A stretch of DNA of 64,000 nt from Actinomycetes bacterium (GCA_021841005.1 JAKBVZ010000019.1:62001-126000), one strand, 5' to 3'. Counted from the first letter of the stretch, positions 43,816 through 53,388 are shown. Program-made: numbers and translations. Notes: generated from the letters alone by a model not told the origin.

Positions 43816-44274
43816 GTGAAAGCCACGATGCTGTTGTGTGATTCCGCTCAAGTGGCGGATGGCAAATTGTACATATTAGGAGGAGGGTGGTCGCTGGTTG
43901 GCCCAGAGCCATCGCCAAGTGCTGTTGCGCTGAAAGTGGATGTCGACTGGCATGAGGTGGACATGATCCATCACTGGGAACTTGCCCTTGAGGATGCTGA
44001 TGGGCAGCCCGTGCAGGTTGAGACTCCGGAGGGAGTTCAGGCTATAGAGGTAAGGGGTGACTTTACCGTGATGAGACCACCGGCGATTCCTGAAGGCAGT
44101 CCTATTGATGTGGCGCTGGCTGTCAATTTTGGCCCCCTGCCGCTCGTTCCTGGGCAGCGGTATGCGTGGCGGCTGGCTGTTGACGGTCAGTCCGATGAGA
44201 ATTGGGTGCTGGGTTTCACCACGAGACCCTTGTCACCGGATGGGTCGGGGGATGAGATGGGGTCTCTGCAATGA
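43816..44274 (+). CDS. DUF6941-like conserved protein
   Basis: This 152-residue protein begins MKATMLLCDSAQVADGKLYILGGGWSLVGPE. I associate that opening with an uncharacterised bacterial family (DUF6941) of predicted beta-sandwich proteins. The rest alternates short hydrophobic strands with no membrane segment. GTG 43816 is chosen from the conserved start and the TATTGT box in front; a TTG at 43741 would add 25 unlikely residues. The stop overlaps the next ATG (ATGA), so it is coupled to the MaoC hydratase. Function is unknown. Confidence 0.75.
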   Translation: MKATMLLCDSAQVADGKLYILGGGWSLVGPEPSPSAVALKVDVDWHEVDMIHHWELALEDADGQPVQVETPEGVQAIEVRGDFTVMRPPAIPEGSPIDVALAVNFGPLPLVPGQRYAWRLAVDGQSDENWVLGFTTRPLSPDGSGDEMGSLQ

Positions 44275-44783
44275 CCGTGTATGACCGACCGTTTGGACGC
44301 TGCTTCGAGGACTTTGAGATTGGAGATGTGTACAGGCATTGGCCAGGCAAGACGGTCACCGAGTATGACGACCATCTGTTTTGCATGATCACGATGAATC
44401 ACCATCCGCTCCATACCAACGAGTGGTTTGCCGAGGGTGAGACCGTGCACAAGCGTAACGTAGTCGTTGGGAACTTGGTCTACTCCCTAGCCCTTGGTAT
44501 GAGTGTGCCTGACGTGTCTGGATCGGCCATAGCGAATCTAGAGGTCGAGTCGCTCATACATCGGTACCCGACATTTCATGGTGACACCATATATGCGGAA
44601 ACGAAAGTGCTCGACAAGGTGGAATCCAAGTCAAAGGACGACCGGGGTATAGTCACTGTCGAAACAAAGGCATTCAACCAGCGTGGAGAGGAGGTATGCT
44701 ACTTCCGGCGCAAGGTGATGGTCTGGAAGCGAACAGCGTTGCCGGCCCGCAAAAGGCCTTACGGAGATGAGGTCTGGGACTGA
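44271..44783 (+). CDS. MaoC-family (hot-dog) dehydratase
   Basis: This 170-residue single hot-dog protein matches MaoC-like enoyl-CoA hydratases: RCFEDFEIGDVYRHWPGKTVTEYDDHLFCMITMNHHPLHTN contains the catalytic Asp and His positions, and NLVYSLALGMSVPDVSG follows. Members hydrate enoyl-CoA or mesaconyl-CoA-type substrates. Context with the ligases and racemase suggests fatty-acid breakdown. Its ATG overlaps the preceding stop. Confidence 0.87.
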   Translation: MTVYDRPFGRCFEDFEIGDVYRHWPGKTVTEYDDHLFCMITMNHHPLHTNEWFAEGETVHKRNVVVGNLVYSLALGMSVPDVSGSAIANLEVESLIHRYPTFHGDTIYAETKVLDKVESKSKDDRGIVTVETKAFNQRGEEVCYFRRKVMVWKRTALPARKRPYGDEVWD

Positions 44784-44841
44784 CGCGGGTCAGACTAAGT
44801 TACGGGAGGACTGATGTCAGGTATGACCTGGCGGTTTCCAG

Positions 44842-44914
44842 TGGAGACGAGCGGACTCGAACCGCCGACCCCCTGCTTGCAAAGCAGGTGCTCTACCAAC
44901 TGAGCTACGTCCCC
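44842..44914 (-). tRNA. tRNA-Ala (anticodon TGC)
   Basis: The minus strand folds into a full cloverleaf of 73 nt. The acceptor is GGGGACG/CGTCTCC with one G-T pair. The D arm is GCTC-AGTTGGTA-GAGC, the anticodon stem-loop CCTGC-TTTGCAA-GCAGG reads TGC, and the T arm contains TTCGAGT. CCA is not encoded. Confidence 0.97.
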
Positions 44915-44975
44915 GGAAAGTGCGGATATGTAGGCGCACGGACAATCCAACACTACCCACATATATCATCTTATC

Positions 44976-45082
44976 ATTGTTGGTTGTTGCCATGATGCAC
45001 CTGGCGCTGGTCAGTACCCACGCATGTCCTATTGGTATCGGTCCCGATTGTTGGCCGTCGCCATGATGCACTTGGTGCTGAT
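44976..45082 (+). repeat. Pair of imperfect direct repeats, 71-bp period
   Basis: ATTGTTGG...GCCATGATGCAC...TGG.GCTG occurs at 44976 and again at 45047, about 35 bp each with about six differences. The 36 bases between the copies are unique. The pair lies between tRNA-Ala and the methyltransferase gene, in a stretch with no credible ORF. Confidence 0.8.
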
Positions 45083-45168
45083 GGTCCTGGCCGCAGTGGT
45101 CTGGTTTCCGAAGCGGCATCAGTTATTACGGATCAATACAGTGCCTGATAATTGCAGTGCCTACTTGA

Positions 45169-45174
45169 TAGTCT
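45169..45174 (+). promoter_or_regulatory. Candidate -10 box of the methyltransferase gene
   Basis: TAGTCT lies six bases before GTG 45181 with no ribosome-binding site between, as at divIVA. Confidence 0.4.
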
Positions 45175-45180
45175 GAACGG

Positions 45181-45840
45181 GTGGGCAAGGCAGCAAGAGT
45201 ATCTCACCCGGTGTTTGCATACATGTATTCCCGTTTTGCACCTGCAGCGGAAAAGCTTGGTGTCAGCGAGCATCGAGCTGAGCTATTGCGTGGAGTGAAC
45301 GGTAAGGTGTTGGAAGTCGGCGCAGGCAGCGGACTCAATTTTGCATACTACCCGCCGACTGTATCCGAGGTGGTTGCGATCGAGCCTGAACCGCACTTGC
45401 GAGCCCGGGCTGCCCAGGCGGCAGTTCGCGCTCCAGTGAAGGTGACTGTCATGGACGGTATGGATTCCGAGCTTCCCTTCAATGACGCCGCTTTTGATGT
45501 GGTGGTCGCCTCACTCATGTTGTGCTCCGTGCCTGACCAGAGGGCATCATTGGCCGAGATGCACCGGGTATTACGTGCAGGAGGTGAGCTCAGATTCTAC
45601 GAACACGTAGTAGCGCAACAGCCGGGCATTGTGATCATCCAGAAGGTTGCTGACATCTTCTGGCCTCATGTCGGTGCAGGATGTCACACGTCAAGAGATA
45701 CGCTTGGCGCGATAGAAGATGCTGGGTTTTCAGTGTCCTCGGTAAGGAGATTCCAGTTCCAACCATGTCTGATGTGCATCCCTGCGTCGCCTCATATCAT
45801 AGGGATGGCGACGAAGGACCCTCCGGAATTGTTGCATTGA
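45181..45840 (+). CDS. Class I SAM-dependent methyltransferase
   Basis: This 219-residue protein has the SAM-binding motif GKVLEVGAGSGLNFAYYP, the acidic ribose-binding segment VVAIEPEPHLRARA, FDVVVASLMLCSVPDQRASLAEMHRVLRAGGELRFYEHV and a Cys-containing C-terminus. It resembles the UbiE/METTL7 type, which act on small molecules or thiols, but the substrate cannot be deduced. Start is GTG 45181. Confidence 0.88.
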   Translation: MGKAARVSHPVFAYMYSRFAPAAEKLGVSEHRAELLRGVNGKVLEVGAGSGLNFAYYPPTVSEVVAIEPEPHLRARAAQAAVRAPVKVTVMDGMDSELPFNDAAFDVVVASLMLCSVPDQRASLAEMHRVLRAGGELRFYEHVVAQQPGIVIIQKVADIFWPHVGAGCHTSRDTLGAIEDAGFSVSSVRRFQFQPCLMCIPASPHIIGMATKDPPELLH

Positions 45841-45902
45841 AATTGTTGGGAGAGTTTCAACGTGCTGCAGAGGATTGCGCGATGAGTCCCTTGCGCGAGA
45901 TG

Positions 45903-47078
45903 TCAAACGTTTGCCAGCTTGAGGAGGAGCGCCTGCAGCAGGAGTGCCTCATTAGGATTGCGTATAAGCTGCGCGGCCGTAGAGTCGATTGCATCAATGG
46001 CGGATGTGAGTGCCTTTACGCGGTAGCTGCGTGATGGGGGAAAAGAGTCTGGCGATTTCCCGTCGTAGTGGTGGGCGATCTCGATCAGCTGTTCTTCATA
46101 TGTCTGTCGCAATACGAGCAATCCTTTTCGGAATGCTAACGTTCGCTCGCGCCGCAATTCCCGGTGCTGGCGTTCGAGAGTGCGATTGCGCAGCGTACGA
46201 TTGGTAGCTCCGGTGCTTGCCTCATGGTCATCATATTCCTTTATTTCTTCTGCCTGGCGTGCTGCCAGCAAGGTGACCGATTTTTCCACAGTGGCTAGGA
46301 GCTCGTCAGCCATCGTGGCTATTGATGATCCTACGGGCTCGATCCGTGATGGCAAAGATATCCATGGATCCCATAGATGGTCTTCGGCAGGAGAAGCCAC
46401 GGGCACGCGTGATTGCGCTTGCGGCGTATGAGGGGTTGTAGGGTCTTCCGTGTCGTGCTGATGCCGGTGCAGCCGGGGTAGGGCGAGTTCGATAGTAAGG
46501 CACCGTGAGCGTATCGTGGCAAGGCTGGGCGGAACTGAGTCGGCCGTGAGCACGAATATTGTACGGAGTGGCGGTTCTTCCAGCGTCTTCAGGAGTACGG
46601 GAGCAGCTAAATATGCCCTGGCTATGTCCTGGACCACCAGAACCTGCCATGATGCCAGTAGGGGAGTGCGCTGTGCCATCCTTACCAAGTCGTGGGCTTC
46701 ATCCACCGACAGTGCCAGCCCGGTGTTTTCCATCTCAGTGAGATCAGGATGCGTCCCCTGCAGGCATTTCATGCACCATTCGCATTTACCGCATCCACCT
46801 TGTGGACAGAGCATTGACGCGGCGAAACCTCGCCACAATTCTCGCTGGCCAAGGCCCGACGGACCCAGCAACAGGTAGGCGTGGACAGGACGGCGTGATG
46901 ATGCCCTTAGAAGGTCAACAGCTTTTTGCTGTCCGGTGATTTTGTCAAAGAGGGCAGGCGATGGAAGTGGCGATTTCTCGAGGCTGGAAGGTGCCGCCAT
47001 GTGTCCTGTGCGATCATGATGGCCTGCATCGTCTGGTGGTTGCATATTTGGCATGATAGGAGAGCCTATACCGGTCAT
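45903..47078 (-). CDS. holB: DNA polymerase III delta-prime subunit HolB
   Basis: HolB is part of the clamp loader. The core is recognisable: HAYLLLGPSGLGQRELWRGFAASMLC, the zinc cluster CPQGGCGKCEWCMKCLQGTHPD and VQDIARAYLAAPVLLKTLEEPP, then SVPPSLATIRSRC. The P-loop reads GPSGLGQRE, without the usual Lys-Thr, so it probably does not hydrolyse ATP, as is true of some delta-prime subunits. An insert of about 60 residues (His/Thr/Pro-rich) follows the AAA core. The first 40 residues may not be translated, as later starts are possible. It lies 13 bp after tmk. Confidence 0.9.
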   Translation of the reverse strand: MTGIGSPIMPNMQPPDDAGHHDRTGHMAAPSSLEKSPLPSPALFDKITGQQKAVDLLRASSRRPVHAYLLLGPSGLGQRELWRGFAASMLCPQGGCGKCEWCMKCLQGTHPDLTEMENTGLALSVDEAHDLVRMAQRTPLLASWQVLVVQDIARAYLAAPVLLKTLEEPPLRTIFVLTADSVPPSLATIRSRCLTIELALPRLHRHQHDTEDPTTPHTPQAQSRVPVASPAEDHLWDPWISLPSRIEPVGSSIATMADELLATVEKSVTLLAARQAEEIKEYDDHEASTGATNRTLRNRTLERQHRELRRERTLAFRKGLLVLRQTYEEQLIEIAHHYDGKSPDSFPPSRSYRVKALTSAIDAIDSTAAQLIRNPNEALLLQALLLKLANV

Positions 47079-47091
47079 GGGCGCACCGCAT

Positions 47092-47715
47092 TTACAGGTG
47101 TGCTGCCAGCCGTGATCTCACTTGTTCCAGTATGCTCGCTGCAAGCTGATCAGTTGGAGCATTGCTGTCGATGACCATCCAGTGCGAAGGATCGGCGGCT
47201 GCCATGGAAAGGTAGCCGGTGCGTACCTTTTCCAAGAACTTCACCCCGGCCCCCTCGAACCTATCAACCTTCTTTCCAGATCCTGCCAATCTTTCGAGCG
47301 CCAAAGATACCGGCAGGTCGAGCAGGATGTTCAGAGCGGGGCTCAGCCCACCGGTTGCCAGATCGATAGCCGCTTGCAAGTGGTCGACGTCGATTCCCCT
47401 TCCGTACCCTTGATATGCAATAGTCGATGCGGAGTATCTATCTGTTACCACATTGTTGCCCGCGTTCAGAGCTGGGAGGATGTTTTCCGCCATATCCTGG
47501 GCCCTGTCAGCAATCATCAGTAAAGCTTCTGCTCTTGTCGAGATTGCCGCGTCACGTGTGGCGCTATCCAGCAGTAGCGAGCGGAGCGCAACGCCCAAGC
47601 TGGTGGCCCCAGGCTCGAATGTGAGGCGGGCATTGATGGAATGTGCGAGCAGACCGGCCTGGGTACTCTTGCCTGACCCATCTATACCTTCCAGTGCAAT
47701 GAGCACGCCACTCAT
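47092..47715 (-). CDS. tmk: Thymidylate kinase
   Basis: Tmk phosphorylates dTMP to dTDP. The 207-residue product starts MSGVLIALEGIDGSGKSTQ, with the P-loop at 10-18; VTDRYSASTIAYQG is the DR(Y/H) motif and ERLAGSGKKVDRFEG the lid region. The ATG at 47715 gives the family length; a longer in-frame ORF overlaps topA and is out of family. tmk next to holB is a common actinobacterial pair. Confidence 0.95.
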   Translation of the reverse strand: MSGVLIALEGIDGSGKSTQAGLLAHSINARLTFEPGATSLGVALRSLLLDSATRDAAISTRAEALLMIADRAQDMAENILPALNAGNNVVTDRYSASTIAYQGYGRGIDVDHLQAAIDLATGGLSPALNILLDLPVSLALERLAGSGKKVDRFEGAGVKFLEKVRTGYLSMAAADPSHWMVIDSNAPTDQLAASILEQVRSRLAAHL

Positions 47716-47854
47716 TAAGTGCTCATCTGCGCAGTGATGGGTGGGTTGCCTGAGGCTACCATCGGTATCCTTACAATGGCTGGAAACATGGATTCTGAGA
47801 GGGCGCCTTGCCATGCACACTCCAGGCAACCAACGTCTCGATGGGCGTGGCGCG

Positions 47855-50692
47855 TCAGCCTGCGGCCTTCCTGGATTTGGTCGTACCCGAAGATTTCTTG
47901 GTCTTGGTGGCGCCGGTACGTTTCTTGGGCTTGGCCGCAGCTCCATCTTCCAGGGCAGCCCGGCGTGCCGCCAGCAATTCCATGGCGCGATCAGCAGTGA
48001 TAGTCTCGGGGTCATCGCCGGTACGGAGGGACGCGTTTACGGCGCCGTCCGTGACGTAAGGACCGTAACGGCCAGTGCGAAGCGTGATTTGCTGGTTGGA
48101 GTTGGTGTCAATCCCGATTTCACGTAGTGGGGCTGCCGGTTGCGCACCTCTCCTGGTCTTCGGCATCGACAAGCGCGCCAGCGCTTCGGCTAGGTCTATT
48201 GACAGAAGAAGTTCTTCATTCTCCAGACTGCGGGTGTCCTTTCCCTTCTCGAGGTATGGGCCGAAACGACCGTTCTTGGCTACTATCTGTTCACCTGATT
48301 CCGGATCGATACCGACAACCCGCGGTAAGGAGAGTAGTTTAGAGGCCGTTTCGAGAGAGATGTCGCTTGCCGACATTGAGGAGAAGAGTGATGCTCGCTT
48401 CGGCTTGGAGTCGTTTGCGTCGTCATCACCTAGTTGCACGTAGGGACCGTACCTCCCTGTGCGAACAGATATTTCCAGTCCAGTCTCAGGATCGGTGCCG
48501 AGCACTCTAGTTGCCGTGGCTGGTGTATCCAGTATTTCCAGGGCTTTGTCCAAGGTGAGCTCATCGGGACAGGTGTTGTCGGGCACGGATGCCCTGTCCT
48601 CTCCACGCTGGATATATGGTCCGTAGCGACCTACCCGTACAACGACCTCATTGCCGGAAGTATCTGTACCGAGCGGGATCTCGTTGATTTTTCTGGCATC
48701 GATCGCGACGAGTCGGGAAAGAACCTCGTACTTGAGGCCCTGGCCTGGTGTGGGTGTGCCGTTTGCCGTTACACCAGCGCTCGGCACCGTGGTGGATGCC
48801 GTGGCAGTTGGCATGCCGTTTCCAAAGTAAAACCTGGTCAACCAAGGAATGGCCTCTTCGGTACCGGCCGCTACGTTGTCAAGCTCGTCTTCCATGGCGG
48901 CGGTAAAACCGTAGTCGACAAGGTTGGGAAAATGCGCCTCCAGGAGACCTACCACAGCAAATGCCACAAACGATGGGACAAGTGCGCTGCCTTTCTTCCA
49001 GGCGTAGCCGCGGTCCTGGATTGTCGATATGATGCTGGCATAGGTCGATGGCCTTCCAATCCCTTTCTCTTCGAGAGCTTTCACGAGTGATGCCTCGGTG
49101 AATCGTGGCGGAGGTTGGGTGGTATGAGATTTGCTCTCCAGGGATATGGCCATCACTTGATCGCCCTCTTCCAGGGGAGGCAACCAGCCGCCTGCACCGG
49201 TATCAGTACCACCACCGCCTGCACCGGTATCAGTACCACCACCTTCCAGGTTCCCTGAGCCGGCTTGGTCACGATCCTCGTCCTGCTCGTCAGAGCTCTC
49301 CTGGTAAGCCTTCAGGAATCCCATCTGAGTAATTGCCGTTCCGGCGGCCGCCATCACTACGGGCGTTCCCGTACCGGGATCGACAGCGCTCAGCTTGGCT
49401 TGAGTTGTCGTGCCTGTGGCATCGATCATCTGAGAAGCAATGGTCCTCTTCCAGACCAGTTCGTAAAGGTGCAACTCATCTCCAGTGAGAGATCGTCTGG
49501 CTTCGTCGATTGTCCTGAAGTTCTCGCCGGCAGGCCGGATGGCCTCGTGAGCTTCTTGTGCATTTTTTACCTTGTTCTTGTAGAGGCGGGGAGACGGTGA
49601 TACAAGGGTGGCACCGTAAAGTGTTTCAGCCTGGCGCCGGGCCGCCTGGATTGCTTCATCGGATAGGGTAGTGGAGTCGGTCCTCATGTAGGTGATCCAT
49701 CCCTGCTCGTAAAGGCGCTGTGCCACCTGCATAGTACGCTTTGAACTGAACCTGAGCTTCCGGCCTGCTTCTTGCTGTAGCGTGGACGTGGTGAATGGTG
49801 CGGCCGGCGATCTCTTGTAAGGTTTCTTGGTAACGGAAGACACCTCGAATAGTGCTCCTGAAAGGCGTTCTGCAATCCCTGCTGCTGCCTGCTGATCCAC
49901 CAGCTTGACCCGATTCCCCGCTATGTTGGATCCTGTGGCGTCGAAATCTTTGCCCGTAGCCACCGGTATCGAATCGATGGACCACAGTGTAGCCTTGAAC
50001 GCATCACGTTCACCCGGTGGTTGTGCGTTGGCAGCATCTTTACTGGTATCCGCAGAGAACAGTCCTTCTATGTCCCACCATGCAGCGGGCCTGAAGGCCA
50101 TCCGCTCCCTCTCACGTTCCACCACCATCCGGCAGGCTACGCTCTGTACCCTGCCCGCCGAGAGGCGCGGCATCACTTTTTTCCACAGGACGGGGGAGAG
50201 CTCGTAACCGTAAAGCCGATCCAGTATGCGTCTCGCCTCCTGTGCATCCACCAGTTTTCTGTCCAGTTCCCTCCATTCCCGCACGGCCCGCTGTATCGCA
50301 GCCGGTGTAATCTCATGGAACACCATTCTCTTGACCGGTACCTGAGGCGATAGAACTTCGAGGAGATGCCACGCTATAGATTCCCCTTCCCGGTCTTCAT
50401 CAGTTGCCAGATACACCTCATCGGCTTGGCGTACGGCATCCTTCAGCTTGGATACGACTTGTCTCTTTTCTTTTGGAACTACGTATAGTGGTTTGAAGCC
50501 ATTGTCCACGTCCACTCCTAAGCGGGCCCATGGCAGGCTCTTCAGAGATTTAGGTACCTCGTCGGCGTTACGAGGCAGATCCCTGATATGTCCGACAGAT
50601 GACTCGACCACATAGCCAGGCCCAAGCACCTTGGAGATGGTGCGTGCCTTGGTTGGCGATTCGACGATTACGAGCGGTCGTTTACTCCCCAA
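47855..50692 (-). CDS. topA: DNA topoisomerase I
   Basis: TopA relaxes negative supercoils. The 945-residue product opens with the TOPRIM domain (PLVIVESPTKARTISKVLG, then ATDEDREGESIAWHL) and has the active-site tyrosine at about 335 in WITYMRTDSTTLS. The C-terminus has several repeats (GRYGPYVQLGDD, NGRFGPYLEKG, TGRYGPYVTDG) and a Lys-rich end. An insert between domains contains GGGTDTGAG twice, from a 27-bp duplication near 49193-49246. Start is TTG 50692, two bases after the hppA stop, so translation is probably coupled. Confidence 0.95.
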   Translation of the reverse strand: MGSKRPLVIVESPTKARTISKVLGPGYVVESSVGHIRDLPRNADEVPKSLKSLPWARLGVDVDNGFKPLYVVPKEKRQVVSKLKDAVRQADEVYLATDEDREGESIAWHLLEVLSPQVPVKRMVFHEITPAAIQRAVREWRELDRKLVDAQEARRILDRLYGYELSPVLWKKVMPRLSAGRVQSVACRMVVERERERMAFRPAAWWDIEGLFSADTSKDAANAQPPGERDAFKATLWSIDSIPVATGKDFDATGSNIAGNRVKLVDQQAAAGIAERLSGALFEVSSVTKKPYKRSPAAPFTTSTLQQEAGRKLRFSSKRTMQVAQRLYEQGWITYMRTDSTTLSDEAIQAARRQAETLYGATLVSPSPRLYKNKVKNAQEAHEAIRPAGENFRTIDEARRSLTGDELHLYELVWKRTIASQMIDATGTTTQAKLSAVDPGTGTPVVMAAAGTAITQMGFLKAYQESSDEQDEDRDQAGSGNLEGGGTDTGAGGGGTDTGAGGWLPPLEEGDQVMAISLESKSHTTQPPPRFTEASLVKALEEKGIGRPSTYASIISTIQDRGYAWKKGSALVPSFVAFAVVGLLEAHFPNLVDYGFTAAMEDELDNVAAGTEEAIPWLTRFYFGNGMPTATASTTVPSAGVTANGTPTPGQGLKYEVLSRLVAIDARKINEIPLGTDTSGNEVVVRVGRYGPYIQRGEDRASVPDNTCPDELTLDKALEILDTPATATRVLGTDPETGLEISVRTGRYGPYVQLGDDDANDSKPKRASLFSSMSASDISLETASKLLSLPRVVGIDPESGEQIVAKNGRFGPYLEKGKDTRSLENEELLLSIDLAEALARLSMPKTRRGAQPAAPLREIGIDTNSNQQITLRTGRYGPYVTDGAVNASLRTGDDPETITADRAMELLAARRAALEDGAAAKPKKRTGATKTKKSSGTTKSRKAAG

Positions 50693-50694
50693 CT

Positions 50695-53136
50695 TTAGCG
50701 GCCCTTGGTGGATCCAGTATGCGACCTGGTTTCGGTTGGCGCGGCCGAGGCACTACCTGCGGATCGGTCACCTACCAGGATATCGCCTGCTGACGCAGGC
50801 GCAGCTGTCCCGCTGCCTTCCATCGCACCATCTCTGTAACTTGTCGCCGCCAGTGCTCCTGAATTACCGGAAATGCCTGCATCTCCGGGTTGTGCACCCA
50901 TCCCTTCAACCTTGCGCTTTGATATGGTTATAGCGACGAGAAGGATGACGAGAGCTATGCCTGCAATCGAGTACCGAGCCGCATCGTTGTGGGTCGTAGT
51001 GATGACGGCGGGAAGTATCAGAAGCGATACGAGATTGATGACCTTGACCATAGGGTTCATTGCAGGGCCCGCGGTGTCCTTGAATGGGTCTCCTACCGTG
51101 TCGCCTATAACTGCGGCCTTATGGGCATCCGAGCCCTTACCGCCAAGATGTCCGTCTTCCACGTATTTTTTGGCATTGTCCCATGCACCGCCCGAATTGG
51201 AGAGGAAGTTGGCCATGAGCTGGCCGGTGAGGATCACTGCAGCTACAAATGCACCTAAAGCCAGGTATCCGATGCCGAAGCCGATGACGACTGGGGCAAG
51301 TACCGCCAGCAGGGCGGGTGCCGCGAGTTCCCGCTGGGCCGCTGTGGTGCATATGCCGATGACACGCCCGTATTCAGGCTTCTCACTGCCATCCATGATG
51401 CCGGGATGTTCCTTGAACTGGCGGCGTACTTCCCGTACCACGGTACCAGCCGATCTGCCCACCGCTCTTATGGTGAGTGATGAGAACATGAAGGCGATGG
51501 AGCCGCCCACCAGCAACCCGATGAATATGGTTGGGTTGGCTATGTTGACAACAGTGGACAGGTGGGCTCCTTCAGACCGGATTGTTTCGACAAACGCAGC
51601 GAAAAGGGCTACAGCGGCTATGACAGCTGATCCTATTGCGACCCCTTTGGTGATCGCTTTAGTGGTATTGCCGACGGCATCCAGGTTTACCATGATCGTT
51701 TCGGCCTCGCCGCCAAACTCTCCGGCCATCTCAGCAATGCCCGCGGCGTTGTCCGCCACTGGCCCGAAACTGTCCTCGGATACCACCATGCCAGTGGTGG
51801 AGAGCATTCCGATGCCGACCAGCGAGACAAGGTAGAGGATCAGGCTCACGTTTCCGTGGCCAAGAAGCACTGCTACGGCAAGGGCTACGGCAATGGCGAT
51901 GATGGCCCAGACAGATGATTCGAGTCCTGAGCTGATACCCGACAATATAGTGGTGGCCGGGCCGGTCAGGGTGGAGTCGGCGATTTCCCGTACGGGAGAG
52001 CGCTCCGTGGAAGTGAAGTGTTCTGTGATGAGGCTGGCCACCTGGACGAGGATTACACCTGTGAACACGGCCCAGAAGACAAGCCAGTTATGGACGTAGA
52101 AGTGCGCAACCAGTAGTGCTCCGATAACGGTGAGCAGGCCAGCCAACCGGAAGCCCCGGTTGATAGGGGCCATGGCGGTCCTATCACGGGAACTCGCCTT
52201 GACAGAGAATATGCCGATCGCGGATGCCAGGATGCCTATGGCGGGAACTATTAGTGGAAAGATCAGTGCCGGAGCGGCGTTCTTCACTCCTATGGAGTGA
52301 AATGCCGTGATACTCAGTATCAGCGATGCTATGATCATGATTTCGAATGACTCGAACAGGTCTGCAGCCATGCCTGCACAGTCGCCGACGTTGTCGCCGA
52401 CGTTGTCTGCTATAGTTGCCGCATTGCGAGGGTCGTCCTCCGGTATGCCTGCTTCCACTTTTCCTACAAGATCTGCACCCACATCTGCGGCCTTGGTGAA
52501 TATCCCACCGCCTACCCTCATGAACAGAGCCAGCAATGATGCACCGAACCCGAACCCTATCAGTACCGCAGTAGCTGTGTTCTGGAAGATGAGTACTATG
52601 GTCGCTGCACCGAGCAGTCCCAATCCGACGCAGAACATTCCTGTGATGCCGCCGGTGCGAAAGGCCACCTTCAACGCACCGGGCAGGGTTCTAGACCTTG
52701 CTGCCGCAGCGGTCCTTACGTTGCCCCGGACTGCCAGTGACATTCCCACGAAACCGGTAAATCCGGAGCAGGCGGCACCAGCCAGGAACGCGAGCACCCT
52801 GTACCCGCCTACCTGGTCAAAACTCAGGGCTACTACATGGTCTGGTCGTATCACCTTGGTCGCAGTGAAGAATATGAGTACCGCCAGCGGTATGACTATG
52901 AGCGAGATGGTCCTGAACTGCTTTTTCAAGAATGCCACAGCCCCCTCCTGTATGGATTGGGCTATATCCTGCATTTTTTGCGTGCCCTGGTCGTTGGCGA
53001 GAACGCCCTTCATGAGCGTCAGCCCCACGCCCAGAGCAGCTACAGCCGCGACCAGTGCGAAGATAAGCCACGCCCTGTCGGCGCCGCTCATGGTGAAACT
53101 CTGGTAATTGCCCTGAGTTGCCAGGATTGTAGTCAT
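50695..53136 (-). CDS. hppA: Membrane-bound proton-pumping pyrophosphatase (K+-independent type)
   Basis: HppA couples pyrophosphate hydrolysis to proton export. The 813-residue product has about 16 membrane segments and the substrate motifs GGGIFTKAADVGADLVGKVEAGIPEDDPRNAATIADNVGDNVGDCAGMAADLFES. The K+-dependence position reads GNTTKA, with Lys where K+-dependent enzymes have Ala, so this should be the K+-independent form. The C-terminal 70 residues are a soluble Gly/Ala/Ser-rich tail. It leads a minus-strand run into topA. Confidence 0.96.
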   Translation of the reverse strand: MTTILATQGNYQSFTMSGADRAWLIFALVAAVAALGVGLTLMKGVLANDQGTQKMQDIAQSIQEGAVAFLKKQFRTISLIVIPLAVLIFFTATKVIRPDHVVALSFDQVGGYRVLAFLAGAACSGFTGFVGMSLAVRGNVRTAAAARSRTLPGALKVAFRTGGITGMFCVGLGLLGAATIVLIFQNTATAVLIGFGFGASLLALFMRVGGGIFTKAADVGADLVGKVEAGIPEDDPRNAATIADNVGDNVGDCAGMAADLFESFEIMIIASLILSITAFHSIGVKNAAPALIFPLIVPAIGILASAIGIFSVKASSRDRTAMAPINRGFRLAGLLTVIGALLVAHFYVHNWLVFWAVFTGVILVQVASLITEHFTSTERSPVREIADSTLTGPATTILSGISSGLESSVWAIIAIAVALAVAVLLGHGNVSLILYLVSLVGIGMLSTTGMVVSEDSFGPVADNAAGIAEMAGEFGGEAETIMVNLDAVGNTTKAITKGVAIGSAVIAAVALFAAFVETIRSEGAHLSTVVNIANPTIFIGLLVGGSIAFMFSSLTIRAVGRSAGTVVREVRRQFKEHPGIMDGSEKPEYGRVIGICTTAAQRELAAPALLAVLAPVVIGFGIGYLALGAFVAAVILTGQLMANFLSNSGGAWDNAKKYVEDGHLGGKGSDAHKAAVIGDTVGDPFKDTAGPAMNPMVKVINLVSLLILPAVITTTHNDAARYSIAGIALVILLVAITISKRKVEGMGAQPGDAGISGNSGALAATSYRDGAMEGSGTAAPASAGDILVGDRSAGSASAAPTETRSHTGSTKGR

Positions 53137-53375
53137 TTATCTCGTTGCTCCTTTGTAATCTTCCCGTGGCTCCGACCGTGGTGCAGCTTGACTCTGCATG
53201 AAGCCGGTCTCCAACGACCGGCTTCAATGCCTGCATTCAGGTCCGTAGTTGCCGACGAACCCGTAGATTAAACCGCGGAATGTAAACATACTCGTAATCG
53301 GTACCGTAAAGCAAGAATCATAGTACATTCGAGTTGAAATCCCACGGTATCACCCTTCTAATGCTGGTTTCCGGC

Positions 53376-53381
53376 TAGTAT
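53376..53381 (+). promoter_or_regulatory. Candidate -10 box of the HAD phosphatase gene
   Basis: TAGTAT lies seven bases before ATG 53389 and there is no Shine-Dalgarno sequence. No -35 is clear. Confidence 0.4.
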
Positions 53382-53388
53382 AGCCAAT

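Noticed and set aside
44817-45119. Minus-strand ORF of 100 codons
   Set aside because: It runs straight through tRNA-Ala, whose cloverleaf is unambiguous, and its product is not protein-like.
45834-45866. TTGAAA/TTTCAA hairpin after the methyltransferase
   Set aside because: The stem is only 6 bp and A/T-rich with no U-run, too weak to call a terminator.
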